This document shows positions 49,155 through 56,462 of a stretch of 60,706 bases of DNA, piece after piece. Origin of the DNA: DAOTYE01 sp034434915. GTDB taxonomy: Bacteria; Chloroflexota; Dehalococcoidia; Dehalococcoidales; RBG-16-60-22. The notes beneath the pieces are model-generated. The model was given only the letters and a program-made list of their open reading frames with translations, had not been told where the DNA came from and made no database searches. How positions within the stretch are numbered: position 1 is the stretch's first letter; every line of letters begins with the position of its first letter. The position numbers and the translations under genes are program-made. The DNA is taken from positions 1 to 60,706 of the forward strand of contig DAOTYE010000021.1 of NCBI GenBank assembly GCA_034434915.1, given 5' to 3'.

Positions 49155-49568
49155 TTATTCCTCCTGTATCAACTGTATCGCCACGTCTGCCACCCTGCGC
49201 GTGTCCATGTGCGCCGCCATAGCGCCGAAGGCGGCTGGAGCCGGTGCATGGATGATGATGTTGACCCCTTTGTCCTTCAGCTCTTTTAGCTCAGCATCAA
49301 GGTCCTCCACCGCGAAGGCGATGTGGTTGAGCCCCTCTCCCTTGGTATCCAGAAACCGCTGGAACATTGAATCCTTCCGGAGCGGCTGGATGAACTCAAT
49401 GGGCGTGGGACCGATTTGTACGAAGTGAGCCCTCTCCCTGGGCGGCTTCTCCGGGAACTCAACCTCCCGTCCATCCACCGCTATCCCGATTGACTTGTAG
49501 TACTCTACCGCCTTGTCTATATCCCTGACGACGATGGCAATATGGTGCAGTTTCCAGTTTTTGCTCAT
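49155..49568 (-). CDS. VOC family protein, methylmalonyl-CoA epimerase-like
   Basis: The 137-residue single VOC module is similar in size to methylmalonyl-CoA epimerase: LHHIAIVVRDIDKAVEYY (metal His), PIEFIQPLRKDSMFQRFL (metal Glu) and GEGLNHIAFAVEDLDA (metal His). The C-terminal catalytic Glu is around VAIQLIQEE. Relatives include epimerases and lactoylglutathione lyases. The ATG at 49568 with GAGGG before it is preferred over a start at 49598. Confidence 0.82.
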   Translation of the reverse strand: MSKNWKLHHIAIVVRDIDKAVEYYKSIGIAVDGREVEFPEKPPRERAHFVQIGPTPIEFIQPLRKDSMFQRFLDTKGEGLNHIAFAVEDLDAELKELKDKGVNIIIHAPAPAAFGAMAAHMDTRRVADVAIQLIQEE

Positions 49569-49591
49569 TTCTTCCCTCTTTTTTATATTTT

Positions 49592-50021
49592 TCACCATTT
49601 ATAGCCCTGCGTAAAGACTGCGCCTTCACCCGCCGGACCCGCCCGCTCGGCGTAACGCCTCAGATGCTGGTCTTGTCTTTCGGCTCAAACTCCGGCGACG
49701 CGGTAAGTGCCGCCCCTATCCCTTCTTGAGTCAGCTTCACATCAAGCTTCGCCTGACACACGTCAATGCTGATGATGTCACCATCTTTAGGTGCCCCAAG
49801 CGGTCCCCTGACCGCCGCCTCAGGTGACGTGTAGCTGATTACACCGCCCCTGTTTGACCGCCTCTGCGATGTGCGCCGTTAGATATATCTGCCAAAATCC
49901 GGGCAAAGCTGTTACGCCGATGAACGGTTGCTTCATGTCCTCGCCGTCATAGCTGAGGGCATGCAGAACCGCCCGGTGCGCGGCGCGCTTTCAATGCCGC
50001 TTTGATATTTTCATTCCGCAT
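49592..50021 (-). pseudogene. ilvD: Decayed dihydroxy-acid dehydratase (ilvD) remnant
   Basis: Three frames together recover IlvD ends. The N-terminus is MRNENIKAALKAR (ATG at 50021), then in another frame AHRAVLHALSYDGEDMKQPFIGV and AHIAEAVKQG, followed by a stop. C-terminal segments are ISYTSPEAAVRGPLGAPKDG, DIISIDVCQAKLDVKLTQEG and, in a further frame, RRYAERAGPAGEGAVFTQG. The roughly 400-codon middle, which carries the Fe-S Cys ligands, is gone. The gene is therefore internally deleted and frameshifted, and a functional ilvD would have to lie elsewhere. Confidence 0.85.
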
Positions 50022-50093
50022 GGAGAACTTTTTTCAGGCTGAAATACAGTAAAGTATATACCAGCCGTGCGGCGGTGTCAAAAGGGCGCCATC

Positions 50094-51068
50094 TTATTTC
50101 ATTGCGCTATTGCGCAAATACGCAGTTACGCTATTTTCAATTGCCTTCACTTCATCTAACGTGGTAGCGCCCTTCCCCTGCTCGGGCATCGCTTTGAAGA
50201 TGGCTACTGTCTGATAAACATCTTCTCCTGTCGCCAAAAAGACCTCATACATCAGGGGGAGATGCCGGGTATAGGTCATCTGGAAAGCGATGAAAGCGTT
50301 ATTAAGCTGGTCAAACTTTATCCGGGCGGCGCTTATGAAGGCGGCGCTCATTGCCTCAAGCAGTCTCTTCTTCTGTGTCAAAGTCTCAGCTTCTGAAATT
50401 GCCCCGCGGTGAAATGCCGAGTAGAGGCTGGTGAGCTCATCGTAGTAGCTCAGGAAGATATGGCTGGTCTTTACCTTTCTCTCCAGCTCGCCCTGCAAGT
50501 CTTTATAGACCAACGAATCCCGCCCGAACCTCTCCCCAACAAAGAGCATGGCGGCGGCATAGCCTATCACCTCTCCGGAAGATTCTTCTATCCCCAGCGG
50601 CAGGTCTATTTGCTCATGCCAGTCCTCATGGAAGATAATGAAAATGAACCGGTGTAGCGGCTCGCGGAGGAGCAGTTTAGTTACCGGCGTCTTCACTCCG
50701 GCGATGGACGGAATCTCATAGAAAAAAATATCGTAGCGCTCAGGGTCTAAACCGGCATCTCCGGGCTTACCCTGACCGTTCTTGAGCGCCGGGTCGTCCA
50801 GAGAATAGGGAAGCTCGGTCGCCGACGTGTAGAAATAGTAGGGATACGATTCCAAATCTCCGGCATATTCCTTGAAGTTATCCGTCTCAGTGAAGCCCAG
50901 CTTCAGCTCAAAGGCTTTTATTTCCTCTATCAGCGCCAGTCTTTGCTTGCTGGTGAGCTGGGGGTTGGAAACACAGCCGGTTAGAACCGGCACCAGAGCC
51001 ACCAGCACGGCGAGCAAAAGCAGACTTATTCTTAGCTTCAGGCTCTTATGTCGCTGAAACATCTCCAT
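50094..51068 (-). CDS. Lipoprotein with a zinc-metalloprotease-like site (putative aminopeptidase)
   Basis: The 324-residue protein has a lipobox signal (LVPVLTGCVSN). The middle has IFIIFHEDWHEQID and then LGIEESSGEVIGYAAAMLF, an HExxH-type motif with a following Glu, as in the Aminopep family (PF10023-like) of bacterial lipoproteins. The remainder is helical. The first His is followed by Glu and the second by Glu, so the HExxH pattern is complete. The C-terminal residues VTAYLRNSAMK come from an ATTGCGCA-type repeat at 50101-50142. Activity and target are unknown. Confidence 0.65.
   Translation of the reverse strand: MEMFQRHKSLKLRISLLLLAVLVALVPVLTGCVSNPQLTSKQRLALIEEIKAFELKLGFTETDNFKEYAGDLESYPYYFYTSATELPYSLDDPALKNGQGKPGDAGLDPERYDIFFYEIPSIAGVKTPVTKLLLREPLHRFIFIIFHEDWHEQIDLPLGIEESSGEVIGYAAAMLFVGERFGRDSLVYKDLQGELERKVKTSHIFLSYYDELTSLYSAFHRGAISEAETLTQKKRLLEAMSAAFISAARIKFDQLNNAFIAFQMTYTRHLPLMYEVFLATGEDVYQTVAIFKAMPEQGKGATTLDEVKAIENSVTAYLRNSAMK
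50101..50142. repeat. ATTGCGCA-type repeat forming the 3' end of the lipoprotein gene
   Basis: Units ATTGCGCT, ATTGCGCA, AATACGCA, GTTACGCT and ATTTTCAA follow in an 8-bp frame. Read on the coding strand they provide the last 11 or so codons of the gene, including the stop. Confidence 0.6.
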
Positions 51069-51135
51069 ATTTCTCTATTGTAACCTCACGCGCAGAAAAT
51101 GTCACAAAAGGAACGACATGCCCACCTGCTTCAAA

Positions 51136-51164
51136 GTGACAATCAGCGGGCAAACGGCTACAAT
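51136..51164 (+). promoter_or_regulatory. Promoter of the SDR gene
   Basis: GTGACA (51136-51141), 17-base spacer and TACAAT (51159-51164), about 24 bases before the ATG at 51188. Confidence 0.45.
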
Positions 51165-51187
51165 ACGGATTGAAAGAGGGTGATGCT

Positions 51188-52036
51188 ATGGTACTGGAAG
51201 GTAAAGTGGCGCTGGTTTCCGGCGCCGGCGGTATGCACGGCATCGGGCGGGCGATTGCTCTGAAGCTGGCGGGGATGGGAGCAGACATCGCCCTGACTGA
51301 CGTGAAACGAGCCCCGCAGGAACTGCCGGAGGAAGAAGTGAAAGCCGGCTGGCAGAGCATTGACAGCGTGGCGGAAGAAATAAAGCAGCTGGGGCGCCGC
51401 TGTGAAGCCATTTACTGTGACATCACTCAGGAAGACCAGGTCATTGACCTTATCAGCAAAGTGGCAAGCCGGCTGGGCGGGCTGAATATCCTGGTCAACA
51501 ACGCCAGAGCCATCGTAGGCAGGTACATTATGCCGCTCGTTGAGCTGGAGGTGAAGGAGTGGGACCACGTGATGGCGGTCAACCTGCGCGGCATGTTCCT
51601 CTGCTGTAAACACGGCGCGCGGCTGATGATAAAGCAGAATGCCGGTGGCAGGATTATCAATATGGGCTCAGAAGCCGGCAAAAAAGGCGCCGCCAATCAG
51701 TCCGCCTACTGCACCTCCAAGTTCGGGGTCAACGGGCTGACGCAATCGCTTGCTATTGAGCTGGCGCCATACCATATCACCGTCAATGCCATTTGCCCCG
51801 GAGCGATTGACACCCATCGCTTCAGCTACTATGAGCAGAAACTGGCACAGCAGGAAGGCGTGCCCGCTGAAGTCATCCGCAACCGCCATCTGGCGGAAGT
51901 GGTGCACGCAATACCACTGGGCAAGGTGGGGACGCCGGAAGATGTCGCCGCACTCACTGCCTTCCTGGCTTCACCGGAGGCGGAGTATATCACCGGGCAG
52001 TCAATCAATGTCAATGGCGGACTGCTCTTCCATTAG
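51188..52036 (+). CDS. Short-chain dehydrogenase/reductase (3-oxoacyl-ACP reductase-like)
   Basis: The protein has about 282 residues. VALVSGAGGMHGIGRAIALKL is the NAD(P) Rossmann motif, NILVNNARAIVGR the NNAG-like strand, and INMGSEAGKKGAANQSAYCTSKFG has catalytic Ser, Tyr and Lys in register. The C-terminal GQSINVNGGLLFH is typical of FabG-type SDRs. An insertion of about 20 residues after the first helix (KRAPQELPEEEVKAGW) is longer than in FabG, so it may be a specific dehydrogenase. GAGGG is upstream of the ATG at 51188; the frame from 51170 is less likely. Confidence 0.85.
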   Translation: MVLEGKVALVSGAGGMHGIGRAIALKLAGMGADIALTDVKRAPQELPEEEVKAGWQSIDSVAEEIKQLGRRCEAIYCDITQEDQVIDLISKVASRLGGLNILVNNARAIVGRYIMPLVELEVKEWDHVMAVNLRGMFLCCKHGARLMIKQNAGGRIINMGSEAGKKGAANQSAYCTSKFGVNGLTQSLAIELAPYHITVNAICPGAIDTHRFSYYEQKLAQQEGVPAEVIRNRHLAEVVHAIPLGKVGTPEDVAALTAFLASPEAEYITGQSINVNGGLLFH

Positions 52037-52103
52037 ATACTAACCGGTGAACCAACACGCCATGCGGGGAGGTGACTTCGTCCAGCTTAACAGGCGGACT
52101 TTC

Positions 52104-52179
52104 TGGTGAGCCGTGCAGGATTCGAACCTGCGACCAACAGATTAAAAGTCTGCTGCTCTACCGGCTGAGCTAACGGCCC
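52104..52179 (-). tRNA. tRNA-Lys (anticodon TTT)
   Basis: This is a 76-base tRNA on the minus strand. The 7-bp acceptor stem starts GGGCCGT and pairs with ACGGCTC with one G-T pair. D-arm TAGCTCAGCCGGTAGAGC, anticodon loop CTTTTAA and T-arm GGTTCGAATCC are all present, and CCA is encoded. It is isolated between the SDR gene and the membrane-anchored protein gene. Confidence 0.97.
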
Positions 52180-52253
52180 ATTACGAACGATTCTCAGAAA
52201 TCGTTAACCTTTTGATTTTAGCAAATCACCGCCAGCAAGCGCAAATGAAAGCA

Positions 52254-52282
52254 TAGACATGCCCCTGTTTTCAAGCTATAAT
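52254..52282 (+). promoter_or_regulatory. Promoter of the membrane-anchored protein / ribD unit
   Basis: TAGACA (52254-52259), 17-base spacer and TATAAT (52277-52282), about 59 bases before the ATG at 52341. Confidence 0.5.
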
Positions 52283-52340
52283 TCTCAGCAACTGGCTTTG
52301 AACTGGGAATAGCCTGAGATTTAAGCTTTGTGGAGGTAGC

Positions 52341-53009
52341 ATGAAAGTCATCATCATTATCGTGGCAATTATCGCCCTTGCCGGTGCCGGGGTTGGCGGC
52401 TATCTCATCGCCAACAAGCTAAACGCGCCCTCACCACCCCAGCCGGCGCCTACTACTCCTGTGCCGGCGCCATCACCTGCTCCTGCGCCCGCACCATCAC
52501 CTGCCCCCACAGCTCAGAACTTTGAGCAGAAGATTGAAAGCCTGCAGAACGTTATCTCCAGAGTCCAGACCAGCGGCAAGAGCGAGGAGGTTACCCTCAC
52601 CTTCACTGAAGCTGAGGTGAACGAGCAGGCAGGATTGATGCTCGCCCAGATGCCCCCTGATTCCCAGTTCAAAGTCACCAGCGTCAAGATAGACCTCAAG
52701 CCGAACAATCTTATAGCCGCCGAGCTCGGCGCGGTAGCTGCCGGCATCAGCCTGCCCGTCAAGGTAAACGTGCAGGTCAGCGTCATCAGCGGGAAGCCTG
52801 AACTGAAAATCACCGGCATCAACTTCGGCTTCATTCCTCTGCCCCAGTCAGTGAAAGACCAGGTCTCCGCCACGCTTGCCAAAAGCCTTGACGATATGCT
52901 CATGCAGATGATGCAGACGGGAGCCGGCGGCGGCATTGCTCCTGAGTTCAAGACCATTACCATCCGGGAAAATGATATGACCATGACCGTCCTGATAAAC
53001 CCCGCCTGA
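52341..53009 (+). CDS. Membrane-anchored protein with a Pro-rich linker and beta domain
   Basis: The 222-residue protein has an N-terminal membrane segment (MKVIIIIVAIIALAGAG) that is uncleaved or weakly cleavable. A Pro/Ala-rich linker (about residues 29-55) and an exported domain follow: VTLTFTEAEVNEQAGLMLAQ, FKVTSVKIDLKPNN, VNVQVSVISGKPELKITG. This resembles small lipid- or ligand-binding proteins of the DUF2140/YpmS sort, but I cannot assign it firmly. GGAGG precedes the ATG, and ribD follows after 24 bases. Confidence 0.6.
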   Translation: MKVIIIIVAIIALAGAGVGGYLIANKLNAPSPPQPAPTTPVPAPSPAPAPAPSPAPTAQNFEQKIESLQNVISRVQTSGKSEEVTLTFTEAEVNEQAGLMLAQMPPDSQFKVTSVKIDLKPNNLIAAELGAVAAGISLPVKVNVQVSVISGKPELKITGINFGFIPLPQSVKDQVSATLAKSLDDMLMQMMQTGAGGGIAPEFKTITIRENDMTMTVLINPA

Positions 53010-53033
53010 GACAACGGAGGAGCAGAACACACT

Positions 53034-54131
53034 TTGTCTGACGCAACATATATGAAGCTGGCGCTCCGGCTCGCCAGAAAGGGACTGGGCAAGACCAGCC
53101 CCAATCCCATGGTGGGCGCCGTCATCGTCAAGAACGGCCGCCTCATCACTCAGGGCTACCACCATTACTTCGGTGGCGACCACGCTGAAATTGATGCTTT
53201 CAAACACGCCCGGGAAAGCCTCGCCGGGGCAACGCTCTATGTCACCCTTGAGCCGTGCTGTCATACAGGCAAAAAGACGCCCCCCTGCACAGACGCCATC
53301 ATCAGGGAGAAAATCGGTCGGGTGGTCATCGGCACGCTTGACCCGAACCCGGAAGTGAATGGTAAAGGCATCAAGATTCTGAACCAGCATGGTATTGAAA
53401 CGAAAGCCGGCGTGCTTGAGGAGGAGTGCCGCGCTCTGAATGAAGCTTACTTTACCTACATGAAAACCGGACTTCCCTTTGTCACGGTCAAATTTGCCCA
53501 GACGCTTGACGGCAAAATTGCCGCCGCAGGCGGAAGGTCGCAGTGGATAAGCGGAGAAAAATTCCGCACTCTGGCGCATCGCCTGAGGGCCACCCACGAT
53601 GCGGTCATGGTGGGCATAGACACCGTGCTGGCAGACGACCCGGAGCTCACGGTGCGGCTGGTCAAGGGCAGAAATCCGGCGAGAATCATTCTGGATTCCA
53701 GGCTGAGGATGCCTTTAACGGCTAAGCTGGTCAAAACTGCCGGTGCCGCGCCGGTCATCATCGCCACGACGTCTCACGCTGATGAGCACAAATTGTCCAA
53801 TCTCCATGAAGCAGGCATTGAGGTCATGGTAATACCATCGGACAGGGAAGGACAGGTTGACCTCAGAGAACTGCTCAGCATGCTGGCACAGCGGGGCATC
53901 TCCTCAGTGCTGGTAGAAGGCGGCGCAAAGGTCATCACCTCATTCCTGAGACAGGCGCTGGTGAACCGGCTGGTCATCGCCATCGCGCCCAAGATTATGG
54001 GCAAGGGCATTGAGGCAGTGGGTGATTTACAGGTAACGGACATAAGCCAGGCGCTTAATCTGACCTTCACCAGGGTGTACCGGCTGGGTGAGGATGTGGT
54101 GGTGGAAGCGAAAGTCGCCCACCCCGCCTGA
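53034..54131 (+). CDS. ribD: Bifunctional riboflavin deaminase/reductase
   Basis: The 365-residue protein has an N-terminal deaminase domain with GDHAEIDAF (Zn His and catalytic Glu) and LEPCCHTGKKTPPC (Zn Cys pair). The C-terminal reductase domain has TVKFAQTLDGKIAA, SQWISGEKFR, MVGIDTVLADDPELTVR and VEGGAKVITSFL. It performs the second and third steps of riboflavin synthesis. The start appears to be a TTG at 53034 with GGAGG upstream, giving the usual SPNPMVG spacing. An ATG at 53052 is the alternative. No other rib genes are adjacent. Confidence 0.93.
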   Translation: MSDATYMKLALRLARKGLGKTSPNPMVGAVIVKNGRLITQGYHHYFGGDHAEIDAFKHARESLAGATLYVTLEPCCHTGKKTPPCTDAIIREKIGRVVIGTLDPNPEVNGKGIKILNQHGIETKAGVLEEECRALNEAYFTYMKTGLPFVTVKFAQTLDGKIAAAGGRSQWISGEKFRTLAHRLRATHDAVMVGIDTVLADDPELTVRLVKGRNPARIILDSRLRMPLTAKLVKTAGAAPVIIATTSHADEHKLSNLHEAGIEVMVIPSDREGQVDLRELLSMLAQRGISSVLVEGGAKVITSFLRQALVNRLVIAIAPKIMGKGIEAVGDLQVTDISQALNLTFTRVYRLGEDVVVEAKVAHPA

Positions 54132-54261
54132 AGCGAAGGCTGGAATCCAGAGGGGAACGAGGGTAAAATCCCCCTTAATCCCCCTTTTTCAAAGGGGGAC
54201 AAACGGTAAAAGAAAAACGGTTCGTCTCCCTTTCGTAAAGGGAGATAGAGAGGGATTTTAT
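54132..54261. repeat. Dispersed palindrome-containing repeat, copy 1
   Basis: The repeat fills the whole gap between the ribD and folC stop codons. It contains GAAGGCTGGAATCCAG, a CCCCCTTT / AAAGGGGG hairpin and a CTCCCTTT-CGT-AAAGGGAG hairpin. A second, shorter copy lies at 55702-55782, in the same orientation. Copy 1 carries an extra segment of about 39 bases between GGGTAAAA and CGGTAAAA. Confidence 0.7.
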
Positions 54262-55572
54262 TCACATTTCCCTCACGTACTCCATCACCTCCGCCACCAG
54301 GAATAATGACCCCGTTGCGATGATGAGGTCATCCGCCCCTGCCTCAGCCAGCGCTTTCTCAATTGCCCCACCCACCGCCTCTGCCACCTCTGCCTTTATC
54401 CCATGCTTGCTGAACTCGCCTGCGAGAACATCAGTCCGGGCGGCGCGGGGGTGACGGGTGCGGGTCACTATCACCTTGCCTCCCAGGGACGCCAGCTCAG
54501 CCACCATGCCGCCAATGTCTTTCTCATGAGACGCGCCGAAAATGAGGATGGCGCGGTCATAAGTGAAATAATCTTTCAGCGCTTTCACCAGCCTCATCGT
54601 GGAATTGGCATTGTGTGCCCCGTCAACCACGAGCCACGGCTTCCGGCGCAGAACTTGAAGTCGTCCCTCCCACCTCACCCGCGCCAAACCTCTGGTGATG
54701 TCCGCCACTTTGACCTTTGCCCCTCTCTCAATCAAGCACTCAATCGCCGCCACCGCCACCGCCGCATTCTCTATCTGGTATTCCCCGACAAGCGGAATGG
54801 AAAGTTTATATTCCCCCCTCAGCCCCTTCAGGGAGAACGATTGCCCCTCCGGGCTGAACGATGTCCGGCGCCACGTCACCTCTTCACCCACCTTGACCAG
54901 CCTGGCTCCCTTTTCCTGGCACACTCTCTCCAGCACTGCCTTCGCCTCGGGAACCTGCGGCGAGGTCACCACCATGCACCCTGATTTGATGATGCCTGCC
55001 TTTTCCGTGGCGATTTTCTCCAGTGTCTCGCCCAGCACATCCATATGGTCGTAGCTGATGGAGGTGATGACGCAGACTTCCGGCTTGACCACGTTGGTGG
55101 CGTCCAGCCTGCCCCCCAGCCCCACCTCCTGTACCTGATAGTCCGCTTTCATCTCCCGGAAGTAGAGAAAGCCGAGCGCGGTAAGCAGTTCAAAAGTGGT
55201 CAGACTGCCAAAGGAGCTGTCCTTGTTAATTGTTTCCACCTCAGGCTTCATAACCGCGGTGAGCCGCGCGAACGCTTCTTCCGGAATAGGCGCGCCGTCA
55301 ACTTTAATGCGCTCCCTGATGGAGAGGAGATGTGGGGAAGTATGCAATCCGGTGCGGTAACCCGCCGCACTGAGAACGGAGGCAATCATGGCTGAGGTGC
55401 TCCCTTTGCCCTTGGTGCCGGTGATGTGGACCGCTTTTGCCGCCAGGTGCGGGTTGCCCAGCCTCTCCAGCAGCAAATTCATGCGCCGCAAATCAAAGAC
55501 CACCGCCGAACGGGGCAGGCGCTCGTAATCAGCAAAGCTGAGGATATAGTCAACCGCATTTTGAAAGTCCAT
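54262..55572 (-). CDS. folC: Folylpolyglutamate/dihydrofolate synthase
   Basis: The 436-residue protein has the Mur-ligase fold: HITGTKGKGSTSAMIASVL (ATP P-loop), TGLHTSPHLLSIRERI (folate loop), EVGLGGRLDATNV, SYDHMDVLGETLEKIATEKAG and WLVVDGAHNANSTMRL. It adds glutamates to folate, needed for the C1 pathway. It stands alone on the minus strand, with dispersed repeats on both sides. Confidence 0.93.
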   Translation of the reverse strand: MDFQNAVDYILSFADYERLPRSAVVFDLRRMNLLLERLGNPHLAAKAVHITGTKGKGSTSAMIASVLSAAGYRTGLHTSPHLLSIRERIKVDGAPIPEEAFARLTAVMKPEVETINKDSSFGSLTTFELLTALGFLYFREMKADYQVQEVGLGGRLDATNVVKPEVCVITSISYDHMDVLGETLEKIATEKAGIIKSGCMVVTSPQVPEAKAVLERVCQEKGARLVKVGEEVTWRRTSFSPEGQSFSLKGLRGEYKLSIPLVGEYQIENAAVAVAAIECLIERGAKVKVADITRGLARVRWEGRLQVLRRKPWLVVDGAHNANSTMRLVKALKDYFTYDRAILIFGASHEKDIGGMVAELASLGGKVIVTRTRHPRAARTDVLAGEFSKHGIKAEVAEAVGGAIEKALAEAGADDLIIATGSLFLVAEVMEYVREM

Positions 55573-55648
55573 GATTGTCTATATCTTATGCTTTTAAGAA
55601 AAGGGAGTAAAGTATATCCGTCTGCGATTGCGAGCCTGCCGCCTTCTG

Positions 55649-55782
55649 TCATTGCGAAAAGCATAGCGAAGTTCCAATCTCCTCTTTCCGCCATTCCAGC
55701 CTTCGCTGGAATCCAGAGGAGAGCGAGGGTAAAAGAAAAGCGGTTCGCCTCCCTTTCGCAAAGGGAGATTGAAAGGGATTTT
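55649..55782. repeat. Composite dispersed repeat upstream of folC, including copy 2 of the palindromic element
   Basis: TCATTGCGAAAAGCATAGCG and TTCCAATCTCC (55649-55683) resemble a common bacterial repeat. ATTCCAGC-CTTC-GCTGGAAT (about 55693-55712) is an 8-bp-arm hairpin. 55702-55782 is copy 2 of the element at 54132-54261, with CTCCCTTT-CGC-AAAGGGAG. No gene is supported here. The gap to the nrdR promoter holds nothing else I recognise. Confidence 0.65.
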
Positions 55783-55831
55783 TGACCATCCGTCTCTCAA
55801 TAAAAATCGCTAAAAATTCCCTCCAACCCCC

Positions 55832-55860
55832 TTGACAAACACTATAGATTGTGGTATTTT
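55832..55860 (+). promoter_or_regulatory. Promoter of the nrdR-nrdJ operon
   Basis: TTGACA (55832-55837), 17-base spacer and TATTTT (55855-55860). The spacer is exactly occupied by the first NrdR box. Transcription would start near 55867. Confidence 0.7.
55839..55854 (+). promoter_or_regulatory. NrdR box 1
   Basis: ACACTATAGATTGTGG fits the 16-bp palindromic NrdR-box pattern (near acaCwATAtaTwGtgt). It lies between the -35 and -10 elements, so bound NrdR would block the polymerase. Confidence 0.75.
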
Positions 55861-55869
55861 CAAACTTGC

Positions 55870-55885
55870 CCACTACAGCATGTGG
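55870..55885 (+). promoter_or_regulatory. NrdR box 2
   Basis: CCACTACAGCATGTGG is a second box, 31 bp from box 1 start to start, i.e. three helical turns. This is the tandem-box spacing known for NrdR-regulated promoters. It covers the expected transcription start. Confidence 0.7.
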
Positions 55886-55895
55886 TAGGTGCGGT

Positions 55896-56453
55896 ATGGA
55901 TTGTCCCTATTGTGGCTACCATGATTCAAAGGTGATTGACTCCAGAGACGTCAATAAAGGCATACGGCGCCGACGGCAATGCCTGAAGTGCGGCTCGCGC
56001 TTCACCACGTATGAGCGTCCCCAGCCCGCCAGCCTCTTCGTCATCAAGAAGGACCAGCGGCGGGAGGAGTTCAGCCGGGAGAAGCTCCTCACCGGCATCC
56101 GTAAAGCCTGTGAAAAGCGCCCCCTCGCCAGCGGCACGGTGGAGAAAGTGGTTGATGACATTGAAGCTGAGCTTTACCGTTCCGGCAAGCTGGAAGTCCC
56201 CAGCACCATCATCGGCGATATGGTCATGGAGCGCCTGAAAACGCTGGACCACATCGCCTATATCCGCTTCGCCAGCGTCTACCGCGAGTTCGCTGACATC
56301 ACCAGGCTGAAACAGGAGGTGGACGCCCTGCTGACCGCCGGTGCTCCCTCTGCCCAGCCACCCTCCAGCCAGCTCAGACTTATTGACTCGGAAAAGCTGG
56401 AGACACTGAAAAAGGAAATCAGTCAGGCTAAAACCAGTACAGGAGTCCATTAA
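55896..56453 (+). CDS. nrdR: Ribonucleotide reductase transcriptional repressor
   Basis: The protein has about 185 residues. The N-terminal zinc ribbon is MDCPYCGYHDSKVIDSRDV with CLKCGSRFTTYER (four Cys). The ATP-cone domain follows: LFVIKKDQRREEFSREKLLTGIRKAC to MVMERLKTLDHIAYIRFASVYREF. NrdR senses ATP/dATP and represses nrd operons through NrdR boxes. The two boxes upstream of its own start indicate autoregulation with nrdJ. The ATG at 55896 has an AGGTG before it and starts the zinc ribbon. The frame can be extended to 55851, but that would run through the boxes. The C-terminal 20-30 residues are a non-conserved tail. Confidence 0.95.
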   Translation: MDCPYCGYHDSKVIDSRDVNKGIRRRRQCLKCGSRFTTYERPQPASLFVIKKDQRREEFSREKLLTGIRKACEKRPLASGTVEKVVDDIEAELYRSGKLEVPSTIIGDMVMERLKTLDHIAYIRFASVYREFADITRLKQEVDALLTAGAPSAQPPSSQLRLIDSEKLETLKKEISQAKTSTGVH

Positions 56454-56462
56454 ACATAAAGT

